Shown here: positions 10,927 to 57,130 of the stretch, one piece after another | Layout of the letters: each line of letters opens with the position of its first letter | Position numbering within the stretch: position 1 is the first letter of the stretch | Program-made: the position numbers and the translations under genes | Notes under the pieces: model-generated | Databases searched by the model: none | Told to the model about the DNA's origin: nothing | The model's input: the letters and a program-made list of their open reading frames with translations, nothing else | From: Microvelia longipes | Lineage: Eukaryota > Arthropoda > Insecta > Hemiptera > Veliidae | Reading direction: 5' to 3' | NCBI GenBank assembly: GCA_018340805.1 | Contig: JACMZG010001908.1 | Span: 39,855,089 to 39,919,088 of the forward strand | Length of the DNA: 64,000 nt

Positions 10927-12344
10927 AAATAGCCTGTTTTCAAGCTAACCCCTAAATATCATGCATTAACTATAACGAAGCTAGGATATTATTGAATTTG
11001 AGTTCTTAGCTGTTTATGAATAAATTAAAACATTTTAAAGTTACTATAGGATAAAAAAAAAATTTTACAGTCACCCTACAGGAGGTAACTGTATTTATAT
11101 ACCTTCACCATCCTACAGAGGTGATGTCTCTAATTATATATACATGTCATGCATGTATAATTGTTTTTTTCAAGTTTTAATTTGCTCTATAATGTTTGTT
11201 AAACATTTTTTTTCTTAGATTTAGGCCTATGTGTCTATTGCTTATAGAGTTTTTCAGTCTACTTTATTAAAAATTTGAACACTGAACAATTTAAATGTTT
11301 AAGATATGCCCTTTTTTCTGATCTCTTCTTATCCTCTATTTTGTTCAGAGGGTCCCTATAATTTTTAACAAACATTTTTATACATTCAATTTAAATATCA
11401 AAACTGATTTATTTATGAACAAAAATCACCAATCTTCCTCAGAAGCACTTTTCTAATTTAATTCTGAACAGTATTCAGCTCCATTCAACCCTCTTCAACC
11501 TTATATATTGGGATTGTTTTTTTGTACATTCTTTTGATACTCTAATCAAAAGTGACTGAATAGAAGAGCTACAGAATAATCTGTAGCTATTGTTGAATAA
11601 ATGAATTACACGATTCATTTTGTAAAAATGTTGGAGTTCCATTCAACACAGTTTATTTAGTTAGTTTAACAAGCCTGACTTAGAGTTGCAATCTACTATA
11701 TCATGATTAAGTTTTTGTAACATCATTTATCATTATTAGTTTATTTTTTTCAGAAAAAATCTGGTTTACTTATTCAGTTTCTCAAATACTGTTGTTAAAA
11801 ATATCTTCCTTTTTTAATATTTATTAATTTGATTGTTCCTCAAGCTAAATAAAATTTGTGTTTTTTTATATTTTACATTTAGAACCTTTTCCATAGGTTA
11901 GTAAGATAAAAACTAAAATAACTCTAATGCAAAACAACCCATAATGTTTGATCTCATTATCTGAATCTGAATGACTTTACCTGAAACAGCTGGATGTCTG
12001 TATTTTTATTTTCTGAATCTTTACTTCAATAATTGTATTAATGTTTGTTTTTCCTGATGTATTATAAATAAAATAAAGCTTTATATTATTTATAAATAAA
12101 TTAATTGTAAGAAAAAATTTAGCTGTATTTTTTTCTCCTTTATTTATATTTAAAGCAGCACGTAATTGTTGTATTGGAAGAAGAATAATAATACGCTGGT
12201 TTATTAGCTTGAGACTTAGCACACATAAGCTGAGGTGGAAGCTAACCTTTTCCCCTTGAATACTAAAGCAGTTACTACCATAGGATAATCATTTTACAAT
12301 CAACTGTTGACACTAGAGACAAATGTGTCTGCATAAATAAAGTA

Positions 12345-12545
12345 TATTAGTTAATAGTTACTACAGTAACTACTAAGTTGCTGTAGTGTTAGTATTAGAA
12401 GTTGGATTAAAGTTAAAGTTACTAATTGAGAAGTCATAACTGTAGTAACTACTAATAACTGAGAAGTCTTAATTGTAGTAACTACCACTAAGTTAGAAGT
12501 AAAAACTGTAATAACTACAACTAACTTAGTACTAGTAAATATTTA
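12345..12545. repeat. Degenerate minisatellite rich in GTAGTAACTACTAA
   Basis: Imperfect units of about 45-50 bp, each containing TGTAGTAACTAC (itself nearly palindromic) and then AGAAGT. About four units are visible. No coding sense. Confidence 0.65.
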
Positions 12546-14012
12546 CTACTTATTATGTACTTAAGTAGAAGAATCATTTAACAATCAATCATTAAATACT
12601 ATGAACAAATAAATCTACATAAAAGAAGCATATTTCAAGTTCACTTTAAATAGACATTTTTATCTAATCAGGGAAACTTGCAGTACCCAAAGTAATTACT
12701 TACCATTCAATTGTAGCCTTTACTAATTCAGCAACAAAGGTGGCCAGGAAGAAAGTAATCAGTACAGATATTAAGCAAATGTAAGGAATCATCGCTAAAC
12801 ATCCATATTCTCCATTTTCACATTACTAATAGTCTTAATCTGTTTGAAATATTCAACTGTATATGGGTCAGTAAAAAGAAAATACCAACATTTTGAATAT
12901 ACAATTCGTTTATTCAGTTTATGAAACAGAGTGGTCACATTATTCAAAGTTTTCTTGCTAAATATTTGTCTTATTCCTTTTAATAGAATATCTATATAAA
13001 AATTATATACAAAAAATCATACTAACTACTACATGAATTACATTGTTTTTGCGAGGGTGCATATATACAAAAATTGTTAACAATAAAATTTAATATGACT
13101 TTTAACATGTTATATACAACAATGCAATCATATTAAATTTTGTTAAAAATCATGCAATTTACACACCTAATAATTCTTGATCTTTTTTACAAATTTGTAT
13201 TTTAGTTTTTTTATAATAAAACAGTCTGATATGTAATTCTTATATCAAAAATGTATAATTTACAATTCTTTAATCCAAATTATTTGATGTTTTTCATAAT
13301 AAAAAGTGCAATTTTACAATCAAAATTAGTCATATTTGATTTATTATTATCTATTTATACATTCCTTAAAAGAGTCTAAAATAAATTTTCTTCATAAAAT
13401 GAAATCATATAGATTTTATAGACTAAGGAAAGTAAGTGGTTAATATTCTTTTTTTATTATGTTTAATTTCACAAAGTAATATCAACTTACAAACTTGTTC
13501 CTGTCAGCTTAAAATTTGCTAGATTTATTATTTTTTGATAGATTAAATAGACGACAGAAATAAAGAGATATATTTTTATGAAACTGAAAGGTGAGTAATA
13601 AGCTAGTTCATTTTCTAGTAGTGGAATAGTATAAATATACGAAGAGACAACTGTTAATAATTCTGCTGAATTAGTAATTTAAACCTATACAACCTGACAG
13701 GCATTGCATTAGCTTTTCTCTTAAACTTTGACAAATACCAGCTAAAAATATTTTTTAGCTTCTATGAAAACAGCTTTAGAAGTTTTCCAATGGAAAAATA
13801 CTGGAAAAAGGACCTTGAATTTGATATTTAGTGCAAGATTAAGAAAATGGTACTCTTCATCTATACTTTCAATTAATTTTTTCAAATATTAAACTGATGT
13901 ACACAATGTGCATTAAGATCTAAATTTAAATAAATTAATAAGAAAATGGTTTGATTCTGTAAAATATAATACACAAAAATAACAAAATTTATAGCAAATT
14001 ATGTTGTTTGTG

Positions 14013-14905
14013 TGTGTTGGGTGTCCAACGGCAAGGCCTAAAAAATGAGACTCATTTTATTCTGCTTCAAACCAAATTTTTCTGAAAATATATCTTAAAT
14101 TAAAAAGGAAACTCTGCCTATCCAGAGTGGAGCCCTTTATATGAATGCGCTCACTCAAAATATTAGAAAATCACACAAATTCCAGCTTTCTTGCAATAAG
14201 TGGTCCCCAGTAGGTCGTATGCAAAACATGAAGAGAACATTTTTAAAGCTGATAACAATTCTATAAAATGAGAGTTATTTCTTCAATATCAGATAACTAC
14301 AACCAACGTTATGACATTTGTTAAATTGTAAAAAAAAATTCCCGAAAAGCCAATATTTTTTTTAAGAAATTCACTGACTTTGCTCAGCAACAACAACAAA
14401 AAATTAACCATTTTTTTGGTGATTTTGAATGAGCTATAACTTTGGCTATAGTCATCCAATTTTCATGATTAAACACTTGTTTATAGATCATTTTATTACT
14501 TTTCAAAAATGTTCTCTTCATGTTTTGCACACGACCCATAGGGAACTACTTATCTCAAGAAAACTGTAATCTTATGAAATTTTGAGCATGTGCAATCATA
14601 TTAAGGGATCCACTCTTGATAGGCAGACTATGTTTTTTCTCTATAATTTAAAGTAAAAAATGCCCGTTTTAGGGCCTTTCGGCCCATCAGCGTATTCACC
14701 CTGCGGGAACCATCGGGTGGGTTGTGTCTACTATACTCTAAGAATTAATTAAAGTTGACAAAATCTTTTTAATACAAATACTATTTATATAATCTTAGAG
14801 CATCTTGCTGCAAACCCCCGGAAATCAAGTGAATTTAAAATGTATTTTCAGAAAAAAATTGGTTTAAAGTAGTACATTTTTCCAGGTCCAGCTCTTTGAC
14901 TATTA
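14013..14905. mobile_element. Inverted-repeat element FB2, split by a SINE
   Basis: The left end runs from GTGTCCAA (about 14019) through AATGAGACTCATTTTATTCT to ATGCAAAACATGAAGAGAAC near 14220. The right arm is its reverse complement, from GTTCTCTTCATGTTTTGCAC at about 14508 to GGCAGACTATG at 14623. It then resumes after the SINE at 14839 with TATTTTCAG, GGTTTAAAGTAGTACATTTT and CCAGCTCTTTGAC. A diverged partial copy at about 41905-42370 runs through this point without the SINE. No open reading frame was found, so it is non-autonomous. Confidence 0.7.
14653..14831 (-). mobile_element. tRNA-derived SINE family S1, 5'-truncated copy
   Basis: Shares about 150 bp with 56910-57130, including GCCCGTTTTAGGGCCTTTCG, CCCTGCGGGAACCA and AGAATTAATTAAAGTTG. 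The 3' A/T tail points left, so it lies on the minus strand. The target duplication AATTTAAA occurs at 14645-14652 and 14832-14839. The tRNA-like head visible in the other copy is mostly absent. It is inserted in FB2. Confidence 0.75.
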
Positions 14906-17671
14906 GATTTTATTTATGACTTGTATAAAATCAGTCATTTATAGACTAAGGAAAGTAAGTGGTTTATTACATAATTTCAGTCAGCTTATAATTCAAGCTA
15001 TATTTGATTTGATTTTTTTTTAAATCTGAATAAACCAAATTCTTACTTTAATTAATATAACTAAAATTGAAAAATTCATCTAATTTAAACAACTTTATGT
15101 ACAAAGTAATTATTTCTTTAAAATCTATGAACTCAATATTTCTTAAACTCTCTTGACACTATTTTTACTTACAATTTACTAATGACTAGGAATTTAGAAC
15201 AAAATAATAAATAAATTTATACAATAAAAAAGAAATAAAACTAAATTTTAATATGAGACAAAAACAGTTTTTAATGGATACTACTAAAATATAAGTAAAA
15301 AAGTATTTTAAGGTAGAAAAGTGTGAAATATTAATTACTTATTTTTATGTTTTGTATACAATTGCTTTAATTTTATACTGGTATGGCTAGCTCTACAATA
15401 GTAATAAAATTCAATTTATGATGATAATTGAGGGTGGTTAATGATGACTCATGCCAATAGGACTATTTTGTCATCAATATTAAAGAAAAACGACCAGGGA
15501 AATTTCACAACTGTACTTCTGAATTTGTTTAATGGCCAAGGAATTACTTTAAGTGTACATGGTTGGCAATCTTATAAAAAAGCCCAAAAGCAGAATTATG
15601 GTCAATTTCATTAGGTAAAAAAGTATTATTTCTCACTCTTCTAGAATACTTCTTACTTAGAAATAACTACATTTTTTCATTCTTTCAACTATGTACAAAA
15701 TTCGTAGGCTTATGGAAACCATAACCAACATTAAAGATTGGTTTTTCATTTTTTTGTTTAAACATATCACAAATATCTTAATTATCTAATATAGAGGTGG
15801 CTTCAAAAAGATTGCTTTATTTAAGATTTGGCCCAGATAGAAATAGAATAGAAATAAAAGCACAAACTATAAAAAAATATATCATGCTGGCATGGAATTA
15901 TATCTATTTTTCAAAAGCCTAAAAAATTACTGATTTAGGACCACATCATATCTAAAATTAAGCATAATCAGAAACTAAAAAAAGTCATAAAGAAAATAAA
16001 GTTAAATTCAACCAAGTAAAGTATAATATTAATATTATATTTTCTTGGCCACCTCAATCAACTAAATTACTAAATATATAATTTAAACTTAATAATAAAT
16101 ATACAATATTTATAGTACATTTTTACTTAATTATAAAAAGCAATTTTTTATACAAATTGAAACAAGTAAAATGTATTTACTAAAAATAAAACATTTTGAT
16201 TTATTTCACTGTATCTTTTTTCAAAGTAACTTCATTTGATTGGATTCGTTGCATTTAAAAAAAACAGAGTTATGTTGTTGAATCTAGCTTAGAAATAAAG
16301 AAGTTGACTATATTAAAAAAGGTGAAAATAAATCAAAATGATTGATAAATTTTATAAAAGTACACAGAGAGAGTCTATCAAATAAATATTTGTATAAATT
16401 ATTCCTTATAACCCATTTACTTGTAATCATTTGGAGATATTTTATCATAAAAATGATAAAAATGTATACTTATTTAGTAAATTTGAAATTTAATCTTGCC
16501 GAAAGTATAGCTAAATTTAAACAAGGGGTAAAAATTAAGAAGAAACTACAGGTTTATGTGCAAGTGGTATATTTTAAACCTAATAAAATGTGTTAAAAAG
16601 TTTGCACACATCTAAAAAATAGTGGAAATAAATTATTTGTACAAAAGTTTTTTCCTACTAAGTTTTCTTTATTAAGTAAAGATTAATAATAATTTGTGCA
16701 AACTCCATAGAGGAAGAGTTAATAAGTGTATAGTGAAGAATAATATGATTGATTAATAAATACAAATCATCCCAAAAGTGATAGAAAATTTTAAATTACA
16801 AAAGTTTATAAGGTCATAGTTTGAAATTAGAAAATTTCTCACTAGTAGTGCCACTTTTTGGATACTAAGTATAGTCCATAATTTCTTCCATATAAACCAT
16901 CACTCCGAGTACATATTCCTCTATGTGTGAACTATATTTTATATTATACTTTTTTAATAAAATTGATTGTCGACACAATACATTGCCGATTACAGCCAAT
17001 GGAATAAACTTAAAAATGAAAAATTATTTAAACATTTTACTCTCGTAATTTATTTTAAAAAACCAAAAATAAAACGGCTACTTTCTAATAAATTTAAAAT
17101 ACTTTATAATTTATAAATTCAGTTTTATTAATATTATTCATAAATATACTTTGAATTTTATCTGCATTTTTTTAAATAAAACATTTTTTATATTATTTTC
17201 TTTATTTCAGAAATGTTTATTTTTTTATTGTCAATTTCTTAGATAATTTATTAATAATATCAAAAAAGATGATCCCTGCTTCTTTTTTTAGTATATTGAT
17301 TTTTTTGTTGTTTTAGCCAAATAATGGCAATAGATATGTATTTAACTAATGAATATTTATACCATTTTTATACATAAAAATATACATCGATTATTACTTT
17401 TTCTCAAAATAATTACAAAAATACATTTAAAGTTAAAAATAAGAGAATTTTGTTCTGAGGGACAAAGCTTTCTCCTAGAGGCTGTCGCGTTTCCCCTCGG
17501 TTGAAAAAAATAAATAAAAAAAGGAATTTTGGTAAACCATAAGTATTTTACAATTTAGTTCAATTCCGTTTATAATTCACAATCACTAAAAGATAAATTA
17601 AGACATAAATTTTACAAAGGACATATTAATGTGTAATGGAATAAATGACGAATTAATATATTAAAACATCA

Positions 17672-17850
17672 CTATAGTATAACACATGGTTATAATCAGT
17701 TGACAGTGTGGGAAATATGGTGGAGGAACCAATGAGGTTGGCCTGATATGATATTGTGGGCGTAGTTTAACATTCAGGACTAACCTAATTGACTCCCTTG
17801 CATTATTTTCCCACACTATCATCTGATTATAACCATGTGTACTACTATAG
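17672..17850. mobile_element. MITE family M2, complete copy
   Basis: 179 bp. The ends are CTATAGTATAACACATGGTT and the reverse complement of CTATAGTAGTACACATGGTT. Inside it carries TGTGGGCGTAGTTTAACATT and blocks that are themselves inverted (GTGTGGGAAA and TTTTCCCACAC). A TA target duplication is possible but blends into the terminal repeat, so the superfamily stays open. Confidence 0.8.
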
Positions 17851-20820
17851 ATTCATAATAAATTAAGGTAATCCTTTAATGAAAGAAATCAAAATAAGTT
17901 TAAATTTGACTAATTCTAACTTTAAATGCATTTGTTTAATTATTTATCATTTATATTTTTGTGATGAAAATATGAACAACCCCTAATAAGAGTAAATATT
18001 TTTTTTATTGTATTTACAAATCACATTACATTTTTGTAGAGTCAGCAATACAAAGAGCTAAATATAAAAATCTTTACATTGGTTACACAATTTTAACACA
18101 ATAGTTCAAATATATAACAGAAAAAAGCTCTAAAATATTGTAAATACATAAATGCATAAGTAATCTATATTTACATATAGTCTCTCAAATTTTAAAGTGT
18201 AATTATATAGATACATTTAATAACAAAGATATAGATGAATTATGTACTTGTAAATTTTAATTTAGTTGAATAATAATATAATATATAATTAATAATTAAA
18301 AATAGCAATAACTAAAAATCAGGTTAATGGAATGATTATAGAAGTAATTTCAATTATGATCTCTGCTTAGTTTATTTTTAAGAATGTTAATGAAATGTTT
18401 ACCTCACTTCTTCGAAAATATACCATGTTCTAATGTAATCCTAAGTTAAATATTTCATATACTGTCATATTAATACATTATAGACACAACAATATATTAT
18501 TAAATTGCAGTAAATAGATGTAAAAAGCTGATTTTTCCAAATTAATAAACTTAACCCTCCCCCCTTCAGTAAATGTTAAAAATATATCTAAAATCATAGA
18601 TAAAAAAAAATAGTATATTATTTTACGCGAGGGTTAAGTGGCATTTGAAATTTGTTTATCTAAGAGCGTTAGTGAGTCAATAAATAATTTCCAAAGCAAT
18701 AAAATCACTTTACCACCCAGCAAGATGGACTATATTTTGAGAGCTTATTAAACCTCACTATCCATATTAACTTTTAATTAAGTAAAAAAGTAAATAAATA
18801 AATTTATTTTATTTGTAATAACAAATAAAAGGTGTTCAAATATTTGAAATTGAACATGTTACAACTTTAGTTCTTCTTCATCTTCTAAAATTTTAGGTGA
18901 AGCAATATTTAAGACAATAATTACTGTCCAACAACTACTTTTACTGACTTTTTGAGTCAGTAAAGAATCTAATTTACTTCTGCTCTCAAAAATAAAAGTT
19001 CAAATCCTTTTAATTTTTTATACAAACTTATTTAAAACGACTATAGAAAGGAGTACATAACTAATAGATTTTAAATTAAACCTAAAGTATGTCACAAGCA
19101 CATAATTCTATAAAGGCAATTCAAGAAAAGCTAGCAACAGATAATTAATAATTCTGTTTTGAAAATCAATCATTACTTCAAGGAAATTTAATGACAAATA
19201 TATGATTGTTTATTCAAAATAAAATAAGTTAAAAATGCAAATAAAATTATAAAAAATATAATAAATAAATAAATTACATTAAAATATACCAAATAAAACC
19301 TTAATAAATATTTTAAGATAGTAAAATAAAATCATAAATATACAACATTAATAAATACTAAATAAAGAACATCAATTTTAAAATTGAAAAAAAAATATTT
19401 TAACACATAAAAACAATTGAATTTAAAAAGAAATACTAAAGGAAGTTGTCAAAATAAAAATTAAATTTCCTCAAAGTAAGTATTTATTTAAAGAAAATAT
19501 AAACAAAACAGAAAAAAGTGAATATATTTAACTATTTTTGCTTAGTGTAAATATAATTAAGTAATTTTAAGATTAAATATATTTAAAATTAAATATACTT
19601 CTTAATTTGTTTGATTAATAAAAAACTATTTAAATTGAAAGCTCAGGTGAGAGTTCAAAAATATTTTTATCATAGTAAAAATAAATTTGAATATTTATAT
19701 ATTTTTTGGTTTATTAAATATAAAAAATTATAATTTTATAGAAAAGTAAAAACTATAAAATAAATTCTATACAAATAAAAGTCAAAAAAATTGTTATAAA
19801 TGGTGTGGGATTTTTATTTAAATATTTGCAGAACTATATTTATGTTAAACAAGTTGATTTTTGTAAAATTAATTTTTAAAAAATGAATAAATTAATTTTT
19901 GTAACTTAATTTAATAATTCTCCAAATTTTAAATTAATTAGTAATGAGCCACCAGGAATAATTATAAATTAAATCAATTTGAAAAGATGGTCAGTCAGTG
20001 CACCTTTTTTCCTCTACTTTTTATAATAGGAACAAGATCATGTTTATAAGTAAATGTAAGTTAAGTAATAAAAAAAAAAAACTAAATAAATTTTGATAAT
20101 AGTATTAAAGGAAAATTTTTAACTTCTTAACTGAAGTTGAGATCTAAATAAGTAACAAAAGTCATAAAAATCCTGATTTCACTAGACTTTGTCACCTCAT
20201 ATACGTTCAGATCAATTTTAATTTTTTTTTTTGGAGCCAAGCAATTGTTAAATTAATTTCTTTAATACTTGTAGATGTATTTATTCTCATTCTAACAGTT
20301 TTTAAATCATTAACTCAGGAATTCAAAATAAATACAAAAATAAACCTAAATACAGACAAAAGAACATAAATAGATATTATCTAACAATAAATATACTAAT
20401 TTTAAAATTACAAAAAGCTGATATATAACAGGTATTTACATTTTTATGGCACAAAATAAAGAAAAATTAATTTAAAAATACATTTTTTATTTTTTTACAG
20501 TATTTTTTATTAGGCAAATTAGTTTATAATATTTCATTTTATTAAGAGTATAATTATTAACTGATTTTTTTGCACCAAGTTTGATTTATTAGTATTGCAT
20601 TTTTATAGCTGGAATATCATATTGTAGAGTAATTCATTTCTTCAATTCAATATATATACATTTAAAAAAAGTTAATTTAAATTTTATTAGCTTTATTATG
20701 ATAAAAAAGTATAGGATTTGAAGATATAAAATAGATTTTTATTTAATGTATTTTAAATAAACTTGATGCAAAAATTTATAATATAATTCTTTTATATTGG
20801 AGCATTTTTATTGCAGACTT

Positions 20821-20826
20821 TTTATT
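20821..20826 (-). terminator. Candidate polyadenylation signal of DDR
   Basis: TTTATT on plus reads AATAAA on minus, 38 nt beyond the DDR stop codon. Others follow further on in this A/T-rich stretch (for example 20738-20743), so the site actually used is uncertain. Confidence 0.25.
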
Positions 20827-20863
20827 CTTAATATAAACCCTAAAAGGTCAATAATAGTTTGTT

Positions 20864-53334
<32,471 letters not shown>

Positions 53335-53417
53335 CTGCACACAAAAAATAAAAGAGTTACAGTTAAGGGTTTATATCGTGTAAAGAAAGTAGAATTTTAA
53401 GTGAGACAAAGGTTATG

Positions 53418-53573
53418 TTGCAGGCCCATAGGCAGTCAAAAATTCAGGGGGGGATCCCAGAGAGGGCGATGTTTCACACAGCTTTAAGAAACTTCACCTG
53501 AAACTGCTTCGTCAGAGGGAGTGAACCTTTTCTCTGAAAGGGGGGGAGCATGCCCCTTGATCATGGGCCTGTA
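53418..53573. mobile_element. Small TIR element M3, 156 bp
   Basis: Ends TTGCAGGCCCATAGG and TCATGGGCCTGTA form short terminal inverted repeats. The interior is GC-richer with opposed G-runs. Only one copy was seen in this window. Confidence 0.5.
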
Positions 53574-53980
53574 AAGTGGCAAAATCTTTGTTATGCTGCT
53601 AACCTTGTTAAGCTAAACTTTGTTAAGCCACTCACTAAAGATTATGTAGTATACCCAATATACTATATATTATGAGGTATACTTAATAATCTTTGCCACT
53701 AACAAAGGGCGTAAAAATTTCGTTATAGGTCATGGTAATGGCATTCAATTAGAAATGGCTATTAGCAGTACAAGTTCTAGACAAATATGGTGATACATTA
53801 ATCCCTAAAACTAAATAAATTAGTAATAAAAGACTTCCATAGTCCTTCAGTTATGTATATTTATTATATTAGTTATATATATTAGTTATAATTAGCTTTA
53901 CTAATTATTATAGTCTTACTACTTCTATAACAACCATCATTTTCAGGGATTTACAGAAATGTTTGATACTATAACATGAC

Positions 53981-54307
<327 letters not shown>

Positions 54308-56909
54308 AACATACCAGATAAACATAACAATTAACAATTTTATAACTAATTGTTAAAAAAAGATTTAGTAGTCCGACGTGTTTTTATTTAAGAACTACTT
54401 TAACCCTGAAACTGAATATGCTTCTCATATAGAAAGCAAAACTCTCAACTAAACGTAATATATATTTTAGTCCAACTAAGTATGACGAGAAATCATTTTT
54501 AGCATACATATCTTTCTCATTGTACAAATAAGTTAATACAACCAGTAAGCTCGTACATTTTATGAAGACCTCTCAATCAAGATGCTTTGGTTTTGAATAT
54601 TACGGTAAACCTTTTGGGACTCAAAAACATTAAAACACCTGGTTCCTACCCCTAAATTATAGGCAGCAAGGATTATGTGACAATAATGCTCATAAGAGGT
54701 ATAGGGGACCTTCTTAATATGCCCAAAATAAACATTAACTTCTCTTTTTACGTTAAGTAATACAAAATTATGATTTTAAAAGAACCCGTGTACTATCTAA
54801 ATTCCCCCACACAGTTATAATATATTATGCTTTAAATACTTCCGGCTTAAAAAGGTACCAAAACTTTATCCAGACATTTTGAACTTTCAGGAGCTAAAAG
54901 TTTTTAAAGCTAACTGACGCATTAAATATTACTTGTTGTAACCGCAAAAAAGTAGATGTGCAACAAGTGTCCGAATTTACATTAAGGATGAGGAAAACGT
55001 TTAGTACTGCAAGAGAGACTTTTAGAAAATTTGTGTAAAAATTATGATAATGTAAAAGTTGTTTTAACGTCGAAGAACTTTAAAATTTTCTTTTTTGCTA
55101 TTAGTATTAAAGAAAAGCTACACTTCCATTATGTTACCTTTAAGAATAGGTAAAACCACTTAGTATATATTAATAATATATTAAGTTTCTAAGTAAGGAA
55201 ATACCTCAACGAAAAATTCAAGAATATTATTAGAGAAAAAGTCTTAAAAACTTCTAGTACCAAATTGTTTTAAAACAAAAAAAAATTCTAAACCTCATAA
55301 AAAATATGATCTACAACATTGTTTAAAAAATCGTAGATTTTAAGAATTATAAACGGCGAAAAACCTAAAGAAAATATATATTCAAAGAAATATAATTCTA
55401 AAAATTATGCATACTGAATAAATTTTGGAATAAATTATTTAAATTCTGTTAAGCAAATAACAAATTTAGCTGCTGAAATAATGATCAGACACGTGATTCA
55501 TTTTGAAAATTAAAATTACATAAAAGTGAGATATTCTTTTAAAATAAATGGCTCCCTTTCTTCTGGGAGTTAGAGGACCAAGGGAATCAAAAATCAATTA
55601 ATATTTCATGCTAAGAGTGTAATTGCAGCAAATAAAATAGTAATAATACAGCTAATTGGTCTGATTAAATGTGCTTGCAACAGAATTCATTAATTCTTAT
55701 AATAAGCGTAAAAAAAGATTTTTTTGATTCTTTTTAAATTAGTAAAATATAAGAAAGTAAAGGAAAAAATCACAAGAAATTATAAGAAGCTCAAAAAATT
55801 ATAATATTAAAAAAACCTCTAATATATTTTTTATTGAAATACATTATTCATTTTGAGTAATTAAAAAAAGTATTAATGTTGAAGCAGTGATAAAAATACC
55901 TTTTTTACTGATTTGCATTTTCCTCTCTGTTGTAAAGATTGATATTATATAAAATGGATTTTTTATAATATTTAAAAAAAAATAAAAGGAATCGTAAAAA
56001 TCTTTATAGAGAGGATTGAGAGTTTAATTCGATAACAAATTGTGAGTAACGATTGCCTAAGAATCGCTTAAAACTGATTTTTAGTAATATTAATGTCTAA
56101 TCAAAATTAATAATATGCCAAACGTGAATAATTGGCACAGTAGAGAAAAATAGGAATTTAACAAGCGAATGCTATGCTTTGTCAAGGAACTGTTCCATTG
56201 TTCCACTTTTAAAATTAGTGTCAGAGCAGTTTCCCTTGTGTAGATGCAGGCGTGTTAAGGACATTTACATTGTGTCTCTTGGAAACATTTAATTTAGTTT
56301 CTACTCGTAAAGCATTGTTGTAAGAATTCCTTGACCAAGTCTTTGCATGTGGATATATCTATCAAAACACACAAAACATATCAAGACTAAGCCTATTAAT
56401 AAAAAAAAATATTTAAAAATGTAAAGATCGAAATGTATGTGGTTTCTGTAACTTTATTTTAAACCGAAATTTATTTCAGGATTGGAAAAGATTTTTTGTA
56501 CTTTAAACCTCGACAGAACTTTTTTTTATAGTAACGTAACCCCAAAACCTGAAAAATGGTTGAGACAACCTTGCTTAAATTATTTTCAAAATCATTTCTG
56601 CCACCTGAGGAAAAAATATGCAAATGCATTTTTTTTCAGTAAAACTAAAGGGGAGACTGGTAATACATCGGAGCACCGTTTGGGATAAATGATGCGACGA
56701 CGCAGCACTGATTATATTTTATTATTTATGACAATAGTTTGATGCAAAAAGAGGGTGAACTCTTACTGGTAAAGGAAATTGGGGAAAATTTTCATAATGC
56801 ATTATGATTTATTGAAATAATAAGATTTCGTTCTTGCGTTTTACTGTAAAAATATAAACAATGTTTATTATAGTCTCAAAGAATAGGATAGACCATATAT
56901 TTCAAATTA

Positions 56910-57130
56910 AAATAAATAAAATAAAATAAAATGCCCGTTTTAGGGCCTTTCGGCCCATCAGGGTTTCACCCTGCGGGAACCACCTCAGGTGGGTTGCATC
57001 TACTACACTCTAAGAATTAATTAAAGTTGGCGAAATCTTTTTAATACAAATACTATTCATAAAATCTTAAAGCATAGCCCGGGCTGCGAACCCCGTTTAC
57101 GATTTTACGATCACGGCCACGGAGGCAGAC
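56910..57130 (-). mobile_element. tRNA-derived SINE family S1, full-length copy
   Basis: On minus it begins GTCTGCCTCCGTGGCCGTGA, has a B-box-like GGGGTTCGCAGCCC, a body with CCACCTGAGGTGGTTCCCGC and GGGCCGAAAGGCCC, and a 3' tail of ATTTT units. Exact 10-bp target duplication TTTCAAATTA at 56900-56909 and 57131-57140. S1 is dispersed by reverse transcription, presumably using a partner LINE not present here. Confidence 0.85.

Larger units (their letters stand above)
10738..20863. other. Intergenic region between convergent genes
   Basis: 10.1 kb of very AT-rich sequence with no credible exon. It holds a minisatellite (12345-12545), a nested inverted-repeat element and SINE (14013-14905), and an M2 MITE (17672-17850). 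Simple A/T-rich sequence fills the rest. Bases 18900-20860 show nothing beyond composition. The motif TAGACTAAGGAAAGTAAGTGG occurs at about 13420 and again at about 14942, flanking the nested element as direct repeats. Confidence 0.7.
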
